The notes under the pieces: model-generated
The model's database searches: none
Seen by the model: only the letters and a program-made list of their open reading frames with translations
Told to the model about the DNA's origin: nothing
In this document: piece after piece, positions 15,815 to 24,135 of the stretch
Numbering within the stretch: the first letter of the stretch is position 1
Layout of the letters: the number at the start of each line of letters is the position of its first letter
Assembly (NCBI GenBank): GCA_018263335.1
Contig: JADFCY010000020.1
Span: 1 to 34,341 of the forward strand
Source of the DNA: Methanolinea sp.
GTDB taxonomy: Archaea > Halobacteriota > Methanomicrobia > Methanomicrobiales > Methanospirillaceae
Length of the DNA stretch: 34,341 nt
Direction: 5' to 3'
Program-made: the position numbers and the translations under genes

Positions 15815-17595
15815 GACGACTCCCTGCACTCCTGGTGAGTGGAACGCTCATACTCGCATGCCTCCTTCTGATTGGAATGCAGGCCGGATCACCCCTCCTT
15901 TACAGCCCTCGGTCAGACCCGGGTGGCGGGGACCATTCGAACCCTGCGGCATTCGATCGGGTCAGGGGTGACCGTGCGGCCCAGCTGCTCCCCCTGATCT
16001 CCGATCTCATGGATTCACCGGGGTCGCTCGTTCTGAACATCAGGAGCGGGGACTTCGAATATGCCGCACGTGATCTCGAAAATTACCGCAAGGTCTCCAG
16101 GAACCTGGACAGTCTCGTGATCAACCTGGATATGACCGAGGGCGAGCTTTTAGAGTTCCGCAAGGCCAACCAGCAGAACCTGGCAATACTGACGGAGCTC
16201 TTCAATGGGACCGGGAGATGGAATGAACTCCAGACGCTGGAGATCAGATACAGGGACAGCGGCGACTCCCAGATGCTCACCACCATTACCTACGAGGGTG
16301 AGGCACTCCGCAGGCGGATCCAGGATCTCTACAGGGACTACCTGGAACAGGACCAGGTGATGAGAGGGACAGGTGAGAAGTTCGGCCTGGATACTTCTGG
16401 GTATGCACAGAGTGTCGTCGATTTCCGGGAGATTGTCAGCCGTATTGACCGCGAACAGCATGAGAAAATGACCACCCTGCAGACCACGGTCACGCCGGGT
16501 ATGGACACCTACCGGCTCACGCTTGGAATCGAGAGGCAACGGGTTTCGTACCTTGATGCGGTGAACATAGAGGGTCTCCTCTGGGAACACAGGAAAGATC
16601 GACCTGACGAAGTGGACCTCTTCATCGATTCAAGGAAGGCAGGTTCGATTCCCACGAAACCGGATGGCTCCTTCTCATATTCCCACCTGGTTGAGCATGA
16701 CCGGGCAGGAACTCACACCGTGTTTGCGGTCTACTCGGGGTCAGTCTTCTCGGAGATCAGGACTTTTTTTGTCGAGACGTCCGAAACCTCCCTCGAACTC
16801 AAGCCCCCCTCACTTCACGATGGGCGAGCGGGATTTGAAGGGGTGCTCCTCGCGGGATCGATTCCAGTCCGTTTTGCACCAATCGAGATCCTTGCAGAAG
16901 GGAAGCGGGCGGGGACGGCACACACAGGAGAAGACGGCAAATTTTCAGTTGACCTGAAGCTCTCTCCCGGTGACCACAAGGTTTATGCATTCTTTTCGGC
17001 GGACACATTCCCCCTTGCCCCCTCTGAAAGCGCAACCTTTGAAATTTTCGTCCCGGAACCCTCCCCTGATATCGCCGGGGAAGACGGTCTCCTCGCAAAT
17101 CCCCTTTATGGGGCAATCATTGCGATATCGTTGTGCGCCTCTTGTATCGGGGCATTCCTCTACCTTCGCCGGCAGAGGCCAAAAATCACCCCTCCGGGTC
17201 CGGTCTTCCACCTGCCCGGCGAGCGCGCTGCGATGAGCGCTGACGATGAAGAGCTTCGTCTTTCCGACGATGGGGGGCCGGTTGCAGGAGTTGTCCAAGC
17301 TGCCGGCGAGGCAGATGCAGTAGACACCGTGCCCGTCGGCGATCTCTCCTGCCTTTTCTCGGCCCTGCGGCTGGCAGTCGGAAGGCACCTGGCATTTTTG
17401 TATCCCCTCTCCCTCACTCCCCGGGAACTCTGCGCGATGTGCAGGGAACTCCCCATCCGTGCGGCGGTATGCAGGTTCACGAAGATCTATGAGCAGGCAC
17501 AATACCGCGGTGCACCTGTCCCGGACGATGAACGTGACATGATTGCAGGCGCTGCCAGGTCTGCAATAGAAGGCCTGGGGGGGGTCGATCATTAG
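15811..17595 (+). CDS. Membrane-anchored protein with Ig-like repeats and DUF4129-like C-terminus, 594 aa
   Basis: Residues 1-25 are a signal peptide or anchor. The outside part holds a long charged helical region (about 50-230) and two Ig-like beta-sandwiches (about 250-330 and 335-415) beginning VDLFIDSRKAG and FAPIEILAEGKRAG. A membrane segment (about 433-452) is followed by basic residues (RRQRP), and the cytoplasmic tail ends with a DUF4129-like domain: LTPRELCAMC, then KIYEQAQYRG at about 530-570. DUF4129 is usually found with MoxR, DUF58 and DUF4350, as here, in envelope-related operons. The fusion to Ig-like repeats is unusual: many DUF4129 proteins carry only transglutaminase or membrane parts. 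Function is not proven. It overlaps the preceding gene by 4 nt. Confidence 0.75.
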   Translation: MRRLPALLVSGTLILACLLLIGMQAGSPLLYSPRSDPGGGDHSNPAAFDRVRGDRAAQLLPLISDLMDSPGSLVLNIRSGDFEYAARDLENYRKVSRNLDSLVINLDMTEGELLEFRKANQQNLAILTELFNGTGRWNELQTLEIRYRDSGDSQMLTTITYEGEALRRRIQDLYRDYLEQDQVMRGTGEKFGLDTSGYAQSVVDFREIVSRIDREQHEKMTTLQTTVTPGMDTYRLTLGIERQRVSYLDAVNIEGLLWEHRKDRPDEVDLFIDSRKAGSIPTKPDGSFSYSHLVEHDRAGTHTVFAVYSGSVFSEIRTFFVETSETSLELKPPSLHDGRAGFEGVLLAGSIPVRFAPIEILAEGKRAGTAHTGEDGKFSVDLKLSPGDHKVYAFFSADTFPLAPSESATFEIFVPEPSPDIAGEDGLLANPLYGAIIAISLCASCIGAFLYLRRQRPKITPPGPVFHLPGERAAMSADDEELRLSDDGGPVAGVVQAAGEADAVDTVPVGDLSCLFSALRLAVGRHLAFLYPLSLTPRELCAMCRELPIRAAVCRFTKIYEQAQYRGAPVPDDERDMIAGAARSAIEGLGGVDH

Positions 17596-17611
17596 CCGCG
17601 CTGCGTGGGTT

Positions 17612-18472
17612 GTGGTGATCCTGGTACTTATCGGACTTGTTGCCGTGCTCTCACACCTCGCGTCCACGACGCTGGAATACAGCCGTTATAACCCAGAGTG
17701 GAACGGGACATCCCGCCTCTTCCAGGACATCATCGAGCGTGACGCGCTGATGATATCGAGCTTCCACGAACTCCCGGGAGGAGGCGATGCGCTCCTCCTC
17801 GTCCTTGCCCCTGGCGAAGAGTTCGCCCCCGACGAAATTGGCCTCCTGCGTTCGTTTCTCGAGGAGGGAAATGCCGTCGTGCTGGTATCTGACCGGGAGA
17901 GAGAGAACTTGCTGATTTCAGGTCTCGGGAGCACGATCCGCATTCGCGATTCGAACCTGACGAGCATTGACCGATACTATGACCACCCCTCTTCTGTCCT
18001 TGCCTTCCCTGCCGGGCAGGATCCACTCGGGGCAGGGATCTCCCGCATCGTGCTGAACAACCCTTCCTACCTCGAGGGGGGTGAGCCGGTATTTGCCACC
18101 TCGATCCTCTCCTGGATCGATGCCGATGGAGACTCGCGGCTGAGCCGCGAGGAGTCCCTCCAGAGATTCACGGTAATTGCTGCAGAAAGGGTCGGAGATG
18201 GGGTCCTCTACGTTATTTCGGACCCAAGCATCTTCATAAACGGGATGCGTGGGATCGGCATGGATGACGAAAATTACGCGCTTGCGCGGCAGATCATCTC
18301 GGCGAGACCTCGGTTGATTGTCGAGCAGGGCCATTCCCGCACCGCATATGCACCAGAGGCAATCCGAGTGGTTAATCTGGTCAAGGATTCTACCATTACC
18401 AAAATGGCTGTGATCACCCTGATCTTCCTTGCAGGATCCATACTGGTCATAAAGAGGAGGGAGGAGAGATGA
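17612..18472 (+). CDS. DUF4350 domain protein, 286 aa
   Basis: Single N-terminal membrane segment (residues 1-18), then a soluble extracellular or luminal domain of about 240 residues, then a C-terminal membrane segment (about 261-281) ending in KRREER. The DUF4350 core has the alpha/beta look LLLVLAPGEEFAPDEIGLLRSFLEEG with a strand VVLVSD, resembling a catalytically altered glutamine-amidotransferase fold. The first usual start codon is GTG at 17612, but an AT-start (ATC 17588 or ATT 17591) preceded by eight Gs would add SRAAW with a positively charged flank. It lies in the typical position before MoxR, with an ATGA overlap. Confidence 0.75.
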   Translation: MVILVLIGLVAVLSHLASTTLEYSRYNPEWNGTSRLFQDIIERDALMISSFHELPGGGDALLLVLAPGEEFAPDEIGLLRSFLEEGNAVVLVSDRERENLLISGLGSTIRIRDSNLTSIDRYYDHPSSVLAFPAGQDPLGAGISRIVLNNPSYLEGGEPVFATSILSWIDADGDSRLSREESLQRFTVIAAERVGDGVLYVISDPSIFINGMRGIGMDDENYALARQIISARPRLIVEQGHSRTAYAPEAIRVVNLVKDSTITKMAVITLIFLAGSILVIKRREER

Positions 18473-19437
18473 ACGATATCGGCGATGACCTTGCCCTCCT
18501 CTCCAGGTATTACCGCGATATTCGGGACCGAATGGGGGACTTCATCGTCGGCAACGAGCTGCTCGTCGAGCTCTGCATGATCGGGCTCCTCTCAGGCGGC
18601 CATCTCCTGATGGAAGGGACTCCTGGCACGGGCAAGACCTCCATGGTAAAGACCCTTGCCCGGCTCACCGGGTGCGACTTTGCCAGGTTCCAGTGTGCGG
18701 TAGACAGCCAGCCTGCAGATATCCTAGGAGTGCGCATCTTCGACCAGGCAAAGAGGGACTTTACCCTTCGAAAGGGACCAATCTTTTCCAATTTCCTCCT
18801 CATCGACGAGATCAACAGGCTGGCGCCCAAGACCCAGAGCGCGTTTATCGAGGCCATGAGCGAGCGCCAGGCAACTCTCGACGGGATCACCACCCGTATC
18901 AATCCTCCCTTTATAGTCCTTGCAACGCAGAACCCCTTCGAGTTCGAGGGAACGTTTCCCCTCATCGAGGCACAGAAGGACCGGTTCATGTTCTCGATGA
19001 CCCTCTCCCAGCTGGACGCAGAGGGCGAACTCGAGATCATCAGGAGGGAGCACTTGGGCAGGCTTGACTGGGACACGTTCTTCTCGACGCTTCGCCCGGT
19101 GATGAACAGCGACCTGATTCTCCGGTTCATCGCCTCTGTTTCCAGGCTGCACATCGAGGAACCGCTCCTTGGCTACATCCGCGACCTGGTAATGGCCACA
19201 AGAAGCCATGGCGATGTTCACATAGGCGCCAGTTCCCGGGCGTCTATCGCGCTTGTCAGGGGGACCAAAGCGCTTGCAGCGCTCAGGGAACGCTCCTATG
19301 TCATCCCCGATGATATCAAGGAACTTGCCCCGCGAGTCCTCATGCACCGGATTATTCTCACCAGGGAAGCCGAGATCAGTGATATCACTCCAGGCCGTGT
19401 GATCGCCGAGATACTGGAACGCGTCGAGGTGCCATGA
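18469..19437 (+). CDS. MoxR-family AAA+ ATPase, 322 aa
   Basis: AAA+ ATPase of the MoxR group, which acts as a chaperone or assembly factor for membrane and metal-enzyme proteins. Walker A GTPGTGKT lies at about residues 50-57 and Walker B LLIDEINR at about 109-116. The following KTQSAFIEAMSERQ, sensor-1 region LATQNPFEFEGTFPLIEAQKDRF and C-terminal helical lid are complete. In many genomes MoxR is paired with DUF58 as here. It overlaps the DUF4350 gene by 4 nt and the DUF58 start lies three bases past its stop. Cytoplasmic, probably acting on the membrane partners of the same operon. Confidence 0.93.
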   Translation: MNDIGDDLALLSRYYRDIRDRMGDFIVGNELLVELCMIGLLSGGHLLMEGTPGTGKTSMVKTLARLTGCDFARFQCAVDSQPADILGVRIFDQAKRDFTLRKGPIFSNFLLIDEINRLAPKTQSAFIEAMSERQATLDGITTRINPPFIVLATQNPFEFEGTFPLIEAQKDRFMFSMTLSQLDAEGELEIIRREHLGRLDWDTFFSTLRPVMNSDLILRFIASVSRLHIEEPLLGYIRDLVMATRSHGDVHIGASSRASIALVRGTKALAALRERSYVIPDDIKELAPRVLMHRIILTREAEISDITPGRVIAEILERVEVP

Positions 19438-19440
19438 CCC

Positions 19441-20736
19441 GTGGAAGCGACGCGTTCTACATGGGGATTTATCTTTGCGGCCATCGGAACCCTTCTCTTT
19501 GCATGGTTCCTTGACTCGGTCCCCGCACTCTTTTTTTCCGCGTTCATCGCAGGGTTCCTGGTGTTCCGGGCAATCGCATTTATCGGGCGTGCCGGAACCG
19601 CGGCATCGATGATCACCGTTGAGCGGGTTGCAAAGCCCGAGTGGACCAGGCAGGGGGGAGTGGTGACGGTCTCGACCTCTGTCCGCATCACGGTACCAGA
19701 GGGGTTGTCTGCCAGGGTTTGCGACCTCCCTCCACCAGGGGCACCGGTGGTTCACGGCCTGGCATGCTCGCCAGAAGCGGGTGCCGGGGACCATGCACTC
19801 AACCTTCGGTACGGGGTGTCCTGCCTCTCCAGCGGAAATATCCGGTGGAGGGGAGTTGATCTCATGGTCTCCGACAGGTTCTTCTCTCTCGTGCTGCCCT
19901 TTCGCGGTGATAATTTCCGTTCACCTGTCATCAGGGTGGACCCCGTGGGCAAATACCAGAAAAGGGAGGGACTTGGGTTCTTCGGGGAGAGGGATCTCGA
20001 GAAGCTCACGGTGCTGAAAGGGACGGGTGTCAGATCGTTTCGCGATTACATGCCCGGTGACGACCCCCGTTCCGTTGACTGGAAACTCTCTGCAAAGCAC
20101 GGGAAACTCTTTGTTCGCGAGTATGCGGGCTTGTCCGGCACACACCCCCTCCTCGTCGTGGATCTCCCCGACGGGGCAGTCCCATGCCCGTATGACTTGA
20201 GGGATACGGTGGTCGGGGCAGCCCTTGATGCTGCACGGGAGATGGTCAACGGACCGCATGGCTGCAGCCTGATGGTTATCTCCGGGGCAAACCTCCTTTC
20301 CTTCCTCCCAGACGAGCGGTCACTGCACAAGGTCGAACGATCGCTCCTTGAATACCACTCTCCCCAGCGTCCGGTCCAGTGTTTCCGCACACTCGACCCG
20401 ATCGCTGCAGAGGCGCTTCGTACCCGCCTTTCTGGCAGCTCCGCGGTACATGGCAGCCTCGAGAGGCGTCTTCTCCAGGTGTATTCCCGATTCATCCCGG
20501 AGATCCGGCCCCTCCCTTTCGATATCCAGTGCACCAAGGCGCTTGGACGCAGGGGAGAGACCGCATTGCACGTGCTGACCACCGGGACGGGGGATATGAG
20601 TCACCTCGCCACGCTTGGCCTGCAGGCCCGGCGGCTGAATATCGAGGCAAGCCTCGGCCTCCCTGATGCGACCGCAACCCCGGGTCTTGTCCGACGTCTC
20701 CGGGGCATGGGGTATTCCATCGTCAGGGTGGTCTGA
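19441..20736 (+). CDS. DUF58 domain protein, 431 aa
   Basis: Two N-terminal membrane segments (about residues 8-26 and 29-48) are followed by a variable beta region. The DUF58 core then has the signature RSFRDYMPGDDPRSVDWKL at about 198-216, followed by ARTG-like KLFVREY. DUF58 proteins sit at the membrane with MoxR and often resemble VWA domains; here a MIDAS-like DLPDG (LLVVDLPDG) occurs near residue 238. The GTG start at 19441 has GAGGTG about 10 nt upstream; an out-of-frame ATG nearby is not used. It ends TGATG with the next gene. Function is thought to be delivery or maturation of envelope proteins, not proven here. Confidence 0.9.
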   Translation: MEATRSTWGFIFAAIGTLLFAWFLDSVPALFFSAFIAGFLVFRAIAFIGRAGTAASMITVERVAKPEWTRQGGVVTVSTSVRITVPEGLSARVCDLPPPGAPVVHGLACSPEAGAGDHALNLRYGVSCLSSGNIRWRGVDLMVSDRFFSLVLPFRGDNFRSPVIRVDPVGKYQKREGLGFFGERDLEKLTVLKGTGVRSFRDYMPGDDPRSVDWKLSAKHGKLFVREYAGLSGTHPLLVVDLPDGAVPCPYDLRDTVVGAALDAAREMVNGPHGCSLMVISGANLLSFLPDERSLHKVERSLLEYHSPQRPVQCFRTLDPIAAEALRTRLSGSSAVHGSLERRLLQVYSRFIPEIRPLPFDIQCTKALGRRGETALHVLTTGTGDMSHLATLGLQARRLNIEASLGLPDATATPGLVRRLRGMGYSIVRVV

Positions 20737-21203
20737 TGAGGGCCGGAGTCCCCATGCTGGTCGCCCTGTTCGCGTGTGCAGCCGGTTCTGCCGCTGCCCT
20801 TGTCGGGAACCCTGCCTTTCCGATCGCCGTCTCGGCGGCGGTAATTTCCCTTGGCGCAGGGCTCCTTGTCCTCTGGTTCTGCCATTCCGACCCTGCGCTC
20901 TTTCTCCTGGCCCAGCCCTGCCTTTTCCTCACCTGGGAGATCTCACCTCTCCTCACATTCTTCTTCGAGGCAGTCCTCGTTTCGGCACTCCTCTTCTCGA
21001 TGGGCCTTCTCCGCACAAAGACTGACGTTGCATATTCCGGCGTCTATCTCGTCGTCATGGGGTGCATGGCACTCCTCCTCTCGGGGCAGTCGCACGTCTT
21101 TTTCCCCCTTGCCATCTTTGTCCCCGCGGCAGGGCTGGCATGCCTCGTTGTACTCGGACTTGCATACCGGACCATGGTCCGCGCGGGAGGGGGGACCCAA
21201 TGA
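20736..21203 (+). CDS. Polytopic membrane protein, 155 aa
   Basis: No family recognised. Four to five hydrophobic helices (about residues 5-25, 28-48, 54-88 as one or two, 96-115 and 120-145) make up almost the whole protein; charged residues are few. The gene overlaps the DUF58 stop by one base (TGATG) and overlaps the next start by ATGA, so it belongs to the same operon. Many MoxR/DUF58 operons carry such a small membrane protein, presumably part of the same membrane complex. Confidence 0.75.
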   Translation: MRAGVPMLVALFACAAGSAAALVGNPAFPIAVSAAVISLGAGLLVLWFCHSDPALFLLAQPCLFLTWEISPLLTFFFEAVLVSALLFSMGLLRTKTDVAYSGVYLVVMGCMALLLSGQSHVFFPLAIFVPAAGLACLVVLGLAYRTMVRAGGGTQ

Positions 21204-22012
21204 AGATCCGACCCCACAATGACTATGTGCTTTCGGGCATCGTGCTCCTCGCTGCAGCCCTTGTCCTCCTTGCCGTCGCTACGCTGACCGACCGCGGCGA
21301 CATGAGCAGCGCCACCCTCTTCCTGCTGGGTGTCGCCTGCTTTCTGGCGGGAGTCTTCATGCTCAGTTTTTCCAGGTCCGACCCGCTGGACACGGAGGTT
21401 GCCTCGCTCCTGCCGGTGGCGGGGATGCTCAATGTCTGCCGCATCTGCGCAGACCTCGGGGTCCGGGGAGATGCCTGGTTCATTCCTCCTTCCGGCGACG
21501 AGAAGGCCTTACGGGAGTTCATCCCGGTCCAGGGCCTTGAGATCCCGGACGCGTTCCCAGATTTCTCATTCCTTACCGATCCTGCATCTCCCGGCATCCT
21601 CCTTGCTCCTTCTGCCTCCCCGCTCATCGAGTACCTGGAGAGGAAGGGAGGGCTCGTGGTGCCTTCAGGAGAACCCGGGCTCCTGCACGGGATACGGGAG
21701 ATCTGCGAGGATGTGCTGGAACTTGCGGAGGAGGTAGTGATCGAGAGGGAGGGCGAGACACTGGTGATGAGCGTGAAGGGATACCGCCTCTATCCCGGAT
21801 GCCTCTCCATCGCAGCGCAATCCCCCAAGTGCTGCACGATGCACCCGTGCGGGATCTGCAGCCTGGTGGCCTGCCTCCTTGCGCGGGGGCTGTCTGTCCC
21901 GTGGCACCTCGAGCATGTCCGCATCGAGGAAGCCCGCAGAGGGCTGGTGGTGGTGTACCGGAGCGTCACCGGACCCGCACCCAGAGGTGAAGGTCCCGAT
22001 AGCTCTGGTTGA
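21200..22012 (+). CDS. Membrane-anchored Cys-rich protein, 270 aa
   Basis: No family recognised. Two N-terminal membrane helices (about residues 10-31 and 38-57) anchor a soluble domain of roughly 210 residues. The domain contains GGLVVPSGEPGLLHGIREICEDVLELAEE-type alpha/beta sequence and a dense cluster of Cys and His: C211, C212, H215, C217, C220 and C225. That spacing suggests a metal or disulfide site. The start ATG overlaps the previous stop by 4 nt. The last 47 bp overlap, tail to tail, the end of the minus-strand DUF1616 gene, limiting both C-termini. It ends the MoxR/DUF58 operon and may be its specialised output or partner (inference). Confidence 0.7.
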   Translation: MKIRPHNDYVLSGIVLLAAALVLLAVATLTDRGDMSSATLFLLGVACFLAGVFMLSFSRSDPLDTEVASLLPVAGMLNVCRICADLGVRGDAWFIPPSGDEKALREFIPVQGLEIPDAFPDFSFLTDPASPGILLAPSASPLIEYLERKGGLVVPSGEPGLLHGIREICEDVLELAEEVVIEREGETLVMSVKGYRLYPGCLSIAAQSPKCCTMHPCGICSLVACLLARGLSVPWHLEHVRIEEARRGLVVVYRSVTGPAPRGEGPDSSG

Positions 22013-22949
22013 TCCGCTCGGCTCCCCAGAGCGAATCGGGAGGCGCTTCGTCCATGAAGAGGAGGAACTTGAGCTGGTTTCCCCCTGTCCGGTTGACCGA
22101 GAAGGTATGCTGCTCCTGGGAGGTGGTATTGTGCATAAGGGTGACCGGGAAAGAGGCGATCCTCTCCATTGAGCGTACGGTGCTCGTGTTGGTCGCGGGG
22201 TCGAACTCCTGGTCCACGAAATGGAGTTCCACGAAGTATGTCACGTTCCGGTACTCGTGGTTTCCCACGCCTATGATGATTGACTCCGCCTGGCCTGCCC
22301 GGAGGTCGGTCGGATAGTCGGCTGCCTTTCCCTCCTTTCCCAGGATGTAGAACTCGGTGAACTTCTCACCTTCCTTTGGAACCACCACGACGTAGACAGT
22401 GGTTGCCACCGCGGCAACGATGGCGACGAGGAGGATCGCCGAGAGGGCACGGTCTATCCTTGAACTCTCCGAAGGGAAGAATTCCGCGCGGAGTGCCGCC
22501 CACATCTCCCTGAACGGGACCTCGAACCTCTCGCTCCTTGGCAGGCCTGCCCTCCTGACCTGGGCTGATACGGCCATGCAGAGGGTGAAGATCACAAGGG
22601 ATGTGACCACCGGGTCGAGGCGAATCCCGAAGGGGGTATAATTGAGCACGAGGCCGATGAGGGGGACCACCGCGATCGAGAGCCCAAACGAGAGTGCCAG
22701 CCTCTCCAGCCCGTCGATCTCCCCCCTCCCGGGGAAGAGCGCGGCGATCAGGGAGTAGCCCGGGAAGAAGAGCACCATGGGGAGCGCCAGGATCAACCGG
22801 AGTGGGGTCTCGTTCACCACCGGTGCATAAATTGCAAGAGCGGAGAGGACTGTCCACAGGTAGACGATCACCAGGTCCGCAGGGGTGTTCTCCGGTGAAA
22901 ACGAGGAGAAGAGTCTCCCCAACGGGGGGATGCTGCCTTCTTTGGGCAT
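21966..22949 (-). CDS. DUF1616 membrane protein, 327 aa
   Basis: Matches DUF1616, an archaeal-type membrane family, by its run of N-terminal helices with LILALPMVLFFPGYSLI at about residues 50-66 and LSFGLSIAVVPLIGLVLNY at about 86-104. Four helices lie in the first 140 residues, a fifth (about 168-190) leads to an outward domain of about 135 residues with N-glycosylation-like sites (NVT, NTS, NTT, NRT, NQS). In other archaea DUF1616 sits with glycosyl-transfer and S-layer-type genes. It is cotranscribed with the surface protein upstream (6 bp apart) and converges with the MoxR operon, overlapping it by 47 bp. Confidence 0.82.
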   Translation of the reverse strand: MPKEGSIPPLGRLFSSFSPENTPADLVIVYLWTVLSALAIYAPVVNETPLRLILALPMVLFFPGYSLIAALFPGRGEIDGLERLALSFGLSIAVVPLIGLVLNYTPFGIRLDPVVTSLVIFTLCMAVSAQVRRAGLPRSERFEVPFREMWAALRAEFFPSESSRIDRALSAILLVAIVAAVATTVYVVVVPKEGEKFTEFYILGKEGKAADYPTDLRAGQAESIIIGVGNHEYRNVTYFVELHFVDQEFDPATNTSTVRSMERIASFPVTLMHNTTSQEQHTFSVNRTGGNQLKFLLFMDEAPPDSLWGAERINQSYRDLHLWVRVR

Positions 22950-22955
22950 CCCGGT

Positions 22956-23879
22956 TCAGCGGCGCCTCATCGCGCGGACAAGGAGCACAAGGGCGATCCC
23001 GAGCGGGGCGAGGTACGCCGGGATCGGCGTGCCTGTGGGAGAGGGGGACGGCGGCAGCGGTTGCTCCTGGGTGACTTTCACTTCGCCGACAGTCACTGTA
23101 GCAGTCGGAGTGGCCGTCTCCGGTGCAGTGGGGGCGCTGGTCGCCGGGGTTGTCTGGGGTGACGTCGGCGTGGTGGTCACGGTCGCAGGAGCAGTGGTCG
23201 CATATACCTGGGATACTCCCCCTCCCCCGCCGCTCGAGTAATATGTCTGGGTGGGTGTTACCGCAAGAGGGTTTCCGACCTGGATAGTCCGGGTGAGTGC
23301 GATCCCGCCGTCCACAGAGACCGTGACGGCGACTTCTCCCTCGGCAACGCCGTCAACGATAAACGTGATCTCTGAGTCGGCAGGACCTGTCTTTCTCCCC
23401 TGGATGGTCATGCTCGCAATGATGCGGGTTGCATCCGCAGCTGCCGTCCCGCCAAGGGAGATCGTATCGTAAGTTCCCGCCGGGATGGAGCCGGAATCGG
23501 TCGTCGAGAAGACGCCATTCTGGGAGAGGCCCACCTTCTTCACCTCGGTGTCGCCCTTCTTTACTATCAGGACGTTGGTATCGGTATTCCTGAGTGTCGC
23601 GGAGAGAGAGCCGTCGTCCAGGGCAAAGGGGAGGACGAGGTCCCTGGTCTCAAAGGAGAACGTCCCCCCGGGAGTTGCGGCAAAGGTCCCCTCGATATGC
23701 ATCGAGAAGGTGCGGTTGTCCGGCAGGTCGACGATTGATACGGTGACCTGGTCCCCTCTCTCGACCTGCTCCGGTGCGACGGTGATCGACAGGGCATGGA
23801 CACCCTGTACTACAATTGCGACGAGAATGATGCTATATAACAGGTGCAGTCTTTTCACAGGCATATTCCCCCTGGCCAT
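22956..23879 (-). CDS. Surface protein with Thr/Pro-rich stalk and C-terminal anchor, 307 aa
   Basis: Residues 1-30 form a signal peptide (LHLLYSIILVAIVVQGVHA). A beta-sandwich domain of about 180 residues follows, then a Gly run and a Thr/Pro-rich stalk (about 225-275). The C-terminus has the tripartite form PIPAYLAPLG, a short membrane segment and RAMRRR, like archaeal sorting signals processed by archaeosortases. A glycosylated cell-surface stalk protein is the best reading. ATG 23879 is taken as the start; ATG 23864 (MPVKR) after a purine run is possible. Only 6 bp separate it from the DUF1616 gene, so the pair is one operon. It is divergent from the large PKD protein. Confidence 0.78.
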   Translation of the reverse strand: MARGNMPVKRLHLLYSIILVAIVVQGVHALSITVAPEQVERGDQVTVSIVDLPDNRTFSMHIEGTFAATPGGTFSFETRDLVLPFALDDGSLSATLRNTDTNVLIVKKGDTEVKKVGLSQNGVFSTTDSGSIPAGTYDTISLGGTAAADATRIIASMTIQGRKTGPADSEITFIVDGVAEGEVAVTVSVDGGIALTRTIQVGNPLAVTPTQTYYSSGGGGGVSQVYATTAPATVTTTPTSPQTTPATSAPTAPETATPTATVTVGEVKVTQEQPLPPSPSPTGTPIPAYLAPLGIALVLLVRAMRRR

Positions 23880-24135
23880 TATATTCTCATGGTATGGGCC
23901 TTCTTATTATCAATTCGGTGTGTAAAAATCCGGGTCCTGAACGACCTGACCTTAGTGGGTTGCACTTTTCCTGGCGGGGGAGTATCCGCTGATGCCACCC
24001 CGCATTCGAAATCCCGGGAAGAAACAGGCTTTTTTTTCCCATACATTTAAATGCAGGGTGGTACAAGGACCATATATATAAATCTGTGCACCATCCCAAC
24101 GGTGCGTACACAAGAGTGGAGGGAGAGAGTCAGGT
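23880..24135 (+). promoter_or_regulatory. Divergent intergenic region with strong TATA box and 5' UTR hairpin
   Basis: CATATATATAAAT near 24071-24083 is a strong archaeal TATA box. It would start transcription near 24100 and leave a leader of about 35 nt. The leader region has a hairpin (GCACC 24088-24092 with GGTGC 24101-24105) and then a GGAGGG ribosome site about 12 nt before the ATG at 24136. Further left are a T8 run at about 24030-24037 and the palindrome CATTTAAATG near 24044-24053. On the minus side, a T-rich element near 23920 may serve the divergent surface-protein gene. Confidence 0.55.

Noticed and set aside
18724-19794. Long minus-strand open frame opposite MoxR and DUF58
   Set aside because: Opposite two clear family members; no domain or ribosome site.
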